NCBI GenBank assembly: GCA_008933995.1
Contig: WARS01004319.1
Coordinates: 177,501-241,500, forward strand
Direction of reading: 5' to 3'
DNA length: 64,000 bases
Origin: Datnioides undecimradiatus
Lineage: Eukaryota; Chordata; Actinopteri; Lobotiformes; Datnioididae
The notes below the pieces were generated by a model. The model was not told the DNA's origin. It saw only the letters and a program-made list of their open reading frames with translations, and did not search any database. This document shows, in pieces, positions 56,857 through 64,000 of the stretch. Each line of letters opens with the position of its first letter. Position 1 is the stretch's first letter. Made by a program: the position numbers and the translations under genes.

Positions 56857-59703
56857 CCTGGACCACTTCCTCTACTTGGTAACCTGCTGCAATTGGATCT
56901 TAAATGACCCTATAACACATTACTGGAGGTGAGAAAGTGGTTGGATAGCTTTCTATTAAGGCAGGGACGCTGTCACCAGTTCTATCAGCTTGTCTTCTTA
57001 CTTCCCTGAGTGTAAAGTTAGAAGATATTGTGACAGTGTGCCCTTTTTGTTAGCTTTCAAAGAAATATGGATCAGTGTTCACTGTCTATTTGGGACCCAA
57101 GAAAGTGGTGGTCCTGGCAGGATACCAGACGGTGAAGGAAGCTCTTGTCAACTATTCTGAAGAGTTTGGAGACAGAGATCAAATGCTAATTGTGCATGAA
57201 TCTAATCAAGGACACGGTAAGGAACATCACGATTGCTTTCTTAATCTGTATTGTATTTAAACTTTAACTAATATCAATAGACGTCCACCCGTAGCTATCA
57301 TATTTTGTTGAACTACTTCATAACTCAGGTATTATATGGGCCAATGGAGATGCATGGAAAGAGATGAGACGCTTTGCTTTGATGAACCTTAGAGACTTTA
57401 GGATGGGTAAGAAGGCATGTGAGAATAAAATCATCGAGGAATGTCAACACCTCATTGGGGTGCTTAAGAAATTCAGTGGTAATTTTTTTTTTTTTTGAAG
57501 ATTATCTGCTGAAAAATAAGCCATTTTAATTTTTTTTCTCTTTTTGCAGGAGAAGCTTTTGACACAACCCAAACAATACATTATCCAGTCTCTAATATCA
57601 TCTGCTCCATAGTCTATGGCAGCAGATTTGAATATGATGACCCCGTGTTAACAAACCTATTAGATCTCACAAGCAGACGTGGTCACCTTATGGGCTCCCC
57701 TTCAATACAGGTATCACTTGTATTTCATGTTATAATCTATATAACATTAATTAAAGCACTTTTCCTGACATGTAATAAACAGATTGACATATAAACCATT
57801 GAACCTGAAAAGATGAAATAGTTTCATTTTTCGCTTTCCTGTTAAAATTAATATCAGATGTTATTTTAAAACATGATCCATATATATTTTTTCACAGACC
57901 CAGAAAAGACCCATACATGAGAAAGATTGGCTGCAGTAGCTGGATGTGTACATTGCAGCTGATGATGCATTTGCAATGTCCTAATCCAGTCTATGCCAGT
58001 CTAAACTCAAAAACACAGAATGTGCAAGTGCTGTTGATGTATACTATTGATACACAATTTTAAAAAATGGTCAGAAAGCTACAGACAATTTAAAGCAACT
58101 GAAAAAAACCCCACTTAGCTCTTTTTTTGGAAATACAAAGTCAAAAATTAGTTAACAATCATAATAATTACAGAAAAACGTAACGTCTAATCAACTTTCT
58201 TTGAATAAATAACAAAGTAGTTTGTTCCTGCAGAAATCCGGGATCACCAACAGTCCTTTCCATACTGAAAACCTCTTGAAGACAGTTATAAATCTGTTTG
58301 CCACTGGCACTGATACAACAACAACTACACTCAGATGGGGACTTCTGTTTATGGCCAAGTGTCCAAAAATACAGGGTAAGCAGCTGTGGATGTCCTCTGA
58401 CAATATAACCTTTACAGACAAACAGAGTTTATCATGTAGCCCTGTACAGTTGCAAATATGTCAGACCAGGTCCAGGAGGAATTGAGCAAGGTGATAGGAG
58501 GTTGTCAGGTCAGGAAGAACCTGCCCTTCACCAACGCTGTCATCCATGAGACTCAGAGACTGGCCAACAATATCCAATCCCCGTAAAACTACCCGGGATG
58601 TAACCTTCCAGGGTCACTTCATTCAGAAGGTCTCATAACACACCCAACGTGCCCTTCATACTCATCTCCATGCTTTGAAACAAAACATGACAATTGGGTG
58701 TGAAACATATTCACAGAGCTTGAGAAGAATTACCCATCATATAGGAAAGGTTTCAGTTCTCCTGTTTACATGTCTACAGGGGACTGCAATATATCCTGTT
58801 TTGACATCTGTCCTGTACGATGAGAGCGAGTGGGAGACCCCCTACACCTTCAAACCAGCTCACTTCCTGGACAAAGATGGGAGATTTGTCAAATGAGATG
58901 CCTTCATGCCTTTTTCTGCAGGTTGGTGAGCTCAAGAGTTCCTTCTTTTCAAAGACAGATTCACGGTGTTAGAATAATGTATATAAGTCATCCCATATTT
59001 ACTCTTTTACACTCCTTCACTCTCTGTACTGCATACCATGACTATATAATTGTGTGTGTGCCTCGTTATGCTCTGAGTTGCGTTCCAGGAAAGTTGACAT
59101 TAACTATGGAGATGTTGCAGCTGGCGACTCGACCAAGATGTGAACTCCCCCTGTTCCATACTCCCCTTGACCTGCTGAACTGATGCGCATAAATCCTGTC
59201 TCAAGGACGAAGGAAGAAGGTTGTCACTCTGTTGTGAAATCATACCATACTTGATGCGTTGCTGCTGTCTGTACCCCAACCCTTTAGAGCAGCAATGTTC
59301 ATGTAACTAGGGACCACCCTAAGGAAATAAAAAGAGAGGGTACGGCAGAGTGTGTTTCAGAGTGGGTTGGAGATTGTAACTGAGCACATCTCTGTCCGTT
59401 CTCCTCGCGAGTAAGAAACTTAATACGGTTATCTTCTCCTTTCTGTGTGTGTTTTAAATGTTCTAGGTTGTTTGAACCTGACACACGGACACCTTTCCTT
59501 TGGTGTGTCTCACAGGTCGCAGGGCTTGTCCTGGAGAGAGTTTGGCCAGGATGGAGCTTTTCGTCTTGTTCACCACCCCCCTGCAAAACTTCTGTTTCAC
59601 CCCTTCGCCCGGAGTTTCAGAGGATGAGCTGGATCTGACACCGCATTTCTGCATCACCCTCGGCCTGTTACCTCATAAACTGTGTGCTGTACCTTGTCTA
59701 TGA
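56857..59703 (+). pseudogene. cytochrome P450 family 2 (CYP2K-like) pseudogene
   Basis: Fragments follow CYP2 order. The end of exon 1 (56857-56928) reads LLGNLLQLDLK, then TGA where the intact neighbour has Arg, then PYNTLLE. Exon 2 (57054-57216), exon 3 (57329-57478, with WKEMR of helix C) and exon 4 (57550-57710) are open and match the neighbour's exon lengths where comparable. Exon 5 is reduced to a few codons ending at a TAG near 57937. The I-helix exon (about 58234-58376) keeps FATGTDTTTTT. The K-helix exon (about 58460-58586) has ETQR, then TAA. The next exon ends GRFVK then TGA (58894-58896), followed by the FSA half of the heme motif. The final exon (from 59514) has GRRACPGE, the heme-cysteine loop, and stops at 59703. 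No start exon remains. A solo LTR interrupts the last intron. Confidence 0.88.
58962..59488 (+). mobile_element. solo LTR of an LTR retrotransposon or endogenous retrovirus-like element
   Basis: A 517-bp segment (58967-59483) begins TGTTAG and ends CTGACA, short inverted ends matching at five of six positions. It is bounded on both sides by the same five bases, CACGG (58962-58966 and 59484-59488), a target-site duplication of the size typical for LTR elements. Inside are a TATATAAG box near 58979 and an AATAAA signal near 59325, with pyrimidine/GT-rich sequence further on. No internal coding region is attached, so recombination between two LTRs probably removed the rest. The orientation (+) follows the poly(A) signal. 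It sits in the last intron of the P450 pseudogene. The superfamily is not determined. Confidence 0.8.
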
Positions 59704-62700
59704 GGAAGAGCTTGGGTATTTAAAAGGTTCTGTAACAGTACCAAAATATCTGACAACACTGCATGTAGAAATTGTGCTTTCACATCCCAGAAGTGGGCAG
59801 TTTAATTTGCTAATGACACATGCTTGAAAGAGTTTTCATAAGGAAGTTCTTCATATAGACCATCAGGTGCACAGTAACTTATGTAATTTGGTGCATGGCT
59901 TGTGGCATTGCTGCCTCAGACTCACTTTAGTGTAACATACCTACTGTACCCACAGTGGTAACGTGCTTTGGCAATTAGAGGTAAGACGTTTAGACAATGC
60001 CTTTTTTGGTAACATGGAGGATTTGATTTGATTTATTCATTGCGTTAGCATAGCTCTGTGCCAGCAAAAGTTCTACACACACACATACACAAAGGTATTC
60101 CGGTATGTTTACAACATACAGTCTTCAGTCAAAGATTTCAGCTTTGTTCAAAATGTTTAAAATGTAATAAAATAGATTTTTATGAAAGGAAAGGAAAATC
60201 TTTGTCATCCTTCTCCCCGCCAGTATGTTTGCTTCTCCAGACTCATGCAGGTCAATTTATGCATTTGTATGTGGTTATGTTGCCTTGAACACTAGAGGGT
60301 GATGTGAGCTCTTTGCCAAATGATGACATGAAGGTGAATATATGTGACTCCAGCATGTGTTTGGCCTCTGAAGAGCCCTTCAACTCACAGTAATGATGAA
60401 ATAAGCTTTTATGAAGGCAGGAGCATCAAAGATGTTTCTGGGTGAAATGTGACACAGCACAAAGGTAAATGACTGTTTGATGGAAAAAACATAACTGTGA
60501 TGATCTTTGCCCCCAGTTATAAACAGCTTCACTCGGCTTAGTTCATGTTTGCTGAAAGGCAAAGGCTGAAAGAGTCATACATGGTATGATGATGCCATAA
60601 AGTTGATCATTTACCAGAGTTTAAAAAACTAGGTAAAAGATAAATCTGATATTTGGCACGAGGTGTGTGAGTGCATGTCTTGTTATGTATCTCAGTTCCT
60701 GTCATATCAATACTAGCACCGAGGAGGAGAGAAACTGTTAGTGAATTAAAAGCTTAGCTCTAGTTAAAAGATTATGCAATGATGGTGAAACTGTGTGAGC
60801 TCATTAATCTGTGGTGTTTGTGGTGCAATCAAAATGTTACGTGAGTGCACAATGAATAAAGAAACTGCCCCTCCTCCACTTCTGTTTAAATTTCATTTTG
60901 GAGAAGAGGAAGAAGTGGGTTGGGTGGGAAGTGATAATTGCGTTGTGCAGACCAAATAAACTCCTGTGTGTTTTCAGTGCAACTGCATGGTGCTATGATG
61001 GAGAACCAAAGTGCTATCAGGCACAGTCCTGAATTTCCTCTTTCAGATGCCTCAGATCTGTCCAGTAGAGCTCTCTGTTGACAGGCTGACTCTGGGGGAA
61101 TGAATTCAAGGCGCAGATCTCTGAATGCAGAAGAACACAACCAACATAACCCCCTGCTGGTGATCATGCAACATAGTCATAGTCTTATGACTCCCAACCA
61201 TTACAGCTTGTAGCTGCTGCATGCTTGTCATCAAGTTGTGCTGCATTCAGGAATAACAGAAACAATCACTCAGTCTAGATAAACAGATTAAGCATTCTGT
61301 AAACTAAAGTAATTATTAAAAAAGGAGATATTTGTTCCTCCAATTAAAACTACAAGTTAAGTTGCCAATTTATTAAGTTCACCTAAAACTAATATAACAG
61401 TCCTGCAACACATCCTACCTCCCTGAAAGTTTTGATATTCAGTTTCTGATGGAGCTGTTCATTCACCTGTTCATTATACAGGAAATAACATTGTTTAGAG
61501 AGCAGTGTGTGCATAGGCCACAACTATGAATTTGGTGGAGGTTGAGGAAAGAGCAGCATCCTGAGGAGCCTGCAGGCACCCATCAAGCCTGCAACGTTCT
61601 CATAGAATATCCTAGAATGCAGAATCAGCCTGGGACACTTAAAGGGTCAGGAGAGCAACTAATAAACCATACAACTGTTTTCTTATCAGTGCAACTGATG
61701 TCATTCAGGCCTAACCTCTGCTCTACATGTCTGTAGTATAGAACCAGATCTGCTTCTTATCACAAAAGTTTGGAAATTTATGCTAATATCATACCCTGAT
61801 AGTTGTGTCATTGCACAACCAGCGCTGCAGACAGATGCAGGATGTGCAAGGCAGCCTTCCTAAACTTAAACGTGTGACTCTCACGCTAAACACATATTTA
61901 TTTTTGTTACCATAATGACAAAGAACACCTGACTATGGTTCTGGTCTCCATGGAAGTTAGGAGTTGGTTCATTAATTCCATGCACAACTGGACTTTGGTG
62001 AATACGCTGCATTCAGTATGAAAGTGTTGCAGATATGCTGATAGGTTTGCTGTAGCAGCTGTCATCTAATGAGGAAAGGTTGTTGATTTGCAGTTTTCTG
62101 GGCTGGTATATGTAGTGTGTAGATGTAGCATGTGGCTAAAAGCATTTTATAGGTCCATACACATGTTAGGACTATAGCCTTGTGCAGGTTTGGGTTAGAC
62201 ATTAGATGTTGGCACTACATAATCACTCTGTGGTTGTGAGTCAGGCCACCTTATCTTGTATTTTTAATGTATTTAACTCTCAGACAGTGGCTGCATGGGT
62301 GCATTGGTGATGCTTTGTGTTTCTTTGGTTTCTGAGTTTTCAAAAAGGACACTCTCAGACTTAGTTGATTTGGTGGCACAGCTGAAAAAAGCTAGGTTGG
62401 AAAGCTTGACAGTATCTGTACCATGGTAAAAGGAGGAGGCAATAGTGGAGCAATTGAAACTGCCAGTTGGTTTACAGTATAATATAAAGTAATTCCTGTA
62501 ATGTAATATACCATTTGCCCTTTTCTGCAGTTGTGACAATCCTTTCTTACACCCACCCCAGGGATCTATCATACATATGTCTTCTACTTCACTGTATGAT
62601 TTGGAATAATAAGGAGAAATAGGTCTAGGCTTTTGAAAATAGCGGGATGGCCTAAGAAGAAAACATACTAACCTTTATCAGATGCCACAGCTGTAACCTT

Positions 62701-63018
62701 GCATTATCTCAAATAACTGTGTCAGAGGTAACTTTCCACATAAAACTTTAGCTTAGCTTTCTTTCTGACCCCTGTGCAGACTTAATTACTCTCTCTTTCT
62801 AGTCACACGTTTACCATTAAGAAATTACATTCAAGATAAGAAAAGTGCCGACTGACTTCAGTATCCAGTCTACAAACAAAGCACTCTTCTGAAATGATAA
62901 TGAGCATGCTGATAATAGTGTTTACTACTTTAGAAGTTTTCCATACATGAGCATTATATGTGGGCTGGGCTGCTGGCTACTAAAAGGCATCTCCCCTCAT
63001 CAAAACACTCACAGAGCC
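59704..63018. other. intergenic region between P450 copies, no gene seen
   Basis: AT-rich sequence without a supported exon, RNA gene or clear repeat. ORFs of 60-99 codons on either strand show no domain or splice context. Confidence 0.5.
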
Positions 63019-63028
63019 AAATAAAAGG
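63019..63028 (+). promoter_or_regulatory. TATA-like box of the P450 gene
   Basis: AAATAAAAGG lies 41 bases before the ATG at 63069. This leaves room for a start site near 63045-63050 and a very short 5' UTR, as is common for CYP2 genes. Its use is inferred from position. Confidence 0.4.
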
Positions 63029-63068
63029 GAAGCAAGACTTATGAAAGGACTTGTCTACTTCTAAAGTC

Positions 63069-64000
63069 ATGGGCATATTTGATAGTGTTCTCCAGTCTTT
63101 CAGTTCTGTCTCCCTGCTGGGGGCACTGGTGGTCCTGCTGCTGGTCTACCTCATCTCCACCAGCCTCAGCTCCCAGGAGGGCGTGAAGGATCCTCCAGGA
63201 CCAAAACCACTTCCCATACTCGGGAACCTGCTGCAGCTTGACCTCAAGAGACCCTACAACACATTACTGGAGGTGAGGTAGTTTTCATGTGGTTTGTTGT
63301 ATCTGCTTATGCTTGTAAGAATCTCATGACATCATGTCCCTGTTTTTAGCTTTCAAAGAAATATGGATCAGTGTTCACCGTCTATCTGGGACCCAAGAAG
63401 GTGGTGGTCCTGGCAGGATACAAAACAGTGAAGGAGGCACTTGTAAATCATGCAGAAGAGTTTGGAGACAGAGATCCAATGCAAATTGTGCATGAACTCA
63501 ATGAAGGTCATGGTAAGGAAACTTTTTTCAATAGCGTTTTCTGAATCTTTATCCTCTTCATGTTTGCAGAGTTTGTTCATAATTAACTGCTGAGTTGACA
63601 TGTTTTGTTTAAAAAATGCTAAATCGCAGGGGTTTTATGGTCCAATGGTGATTCATGGAAAGAGATGAGGCGCTTCACTTTGACAAACCTGAGAGATTTC
63701 GGGATGGGCAAGAAGGTCTGTGAGGACAAAATTGCAGAGGAATGTGTCTACCTCATGGAAGTGTTAAAGAAATTTAAAGGTAAGTATCTTGTTAGCTGTG
63801 CAGGCAGAGTAACGAGGAACACTTGTGGGGATACAGGATAGGAACTGAAACTGAAATTTTGTTTTCATCTTGTTCCAGGGGAAGCTTTTGATACAACACA
63901 GCCGATGAACTGTGCAGTCTCTAATATTATCTGCTCCATCGTATATGGCAGCAGATTTGAATATGACGATCCAGAGTTCACGTCCCTGGTGGAACGAACC
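63069..64000 (+). CDS. cytochrome P450 family 2, CYP2K-like (5' part, runs off the window)
   Basis: Exons are 63069-63272, 63350-63512, 63630-63779 and 63879 to the window edge. All are in phase with GT/AG borders, giving the first 213 residues. The N-terminus is a membrane anchor (about residues 16-31), followed by the Pro-rich hinge DPPGPKPLPILGNL that orients microsomal P450s. The B/C region has WKEMR (helix C, heme-propionate contact), then LRDFGMGKK and CSIVYGSRFEYDDP. About 490-510 residues are usual, so helices E-L and the heme-cysteine loop lie beyond 64000. The start is the first ATG; the upstream in-frame TTG is not a normal start. CYP2 enzymes are endoplasmic-reticulum monooxygenases of xenobiotics and lipids; the CYP2K subfamily is suggested from memory of fish sequences. 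Its exons 2-4 closely match the pseudogene upstream, so the pair is a local duplication. Confidence 0.87.

Overview
The window reads as vertebrate nuclear DNA, almost certainly a ray-finned (teleost) fish. Genes are split into small exons with consensus GT/AG borders. CA/GT dinucleotide microsatellites are extremely dense. The gene content combines two conserved vertebrate genes (ANGEL2, VASH2) with fish-style multigene families: short Ig-superfamily receptors carrying ITIM-like tails, and CYP2K-like cytochromes P450. No bacterial or CRISPR feature is present.

Layout, left to right. 1-7.4 kb: microsatellite-rich DNA, one probable terminal coding exon of an unidentified plus-strand gene (2742-2900) with a plausible long 3' UTR, then a CpG-rich region leading into ANGEL2. 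7.47-12.46 kb: ANGEL2 on the plus strand, rebuilt here as eight coding exons (726 codons plus stop). It has an unusually long N-terminal extension, and several splice sites sit inside GT/CA repeats. 12.5-20.8 kb: repeats and the probable long 3' UTR of VASH2. 20.8-39.8 kb: VASH2 on the minus strand, eight coding exons (370 aa) with its Cys-His-Ser catalytic residues intact. A tRNA-Thr(TGT) lies antisense in one intron. A CpG-rich region with CCAAT boxes at 41.1-42.2 kb is the likely VASH2 5' end. ANGEL2 and VASH2 are tail to tail, as they are in human.

43.1-56.1 kb: a minus-strand cluster of three paralogous V + C-like Ig receptors with tyrosine-motif tails, plus a relic V fragment. Only the rightmost copy (52171-56126) reads intact. 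The leftmost has a frameshifted V exon. The middle one has a frameshifted V exon, a lost V-domain cysteine, a lost first splice donor and a lost tail tyrosine. 56.8-59.7 kb: a CYP2-type P450 pseudogene (plus strand) whose last intron holds a solo LTR with a 5-bp target-site duplication. 63.07 kb to the window end: the first four exons of an apparently intact CYP2K-like gene on the plus strand, which continues beyond the window.

The left half is a conserved block: ANGEL2 acts on RNA 2',3'-cyclic phosphates and VASH2 on tubulin tyrosine. The right half shows local duplication and loss in immune-receptor and detoxification families. Exon coordinates were derived by hand from splice consensus, reading-frame phase and recalled family sequences; no database search was run.
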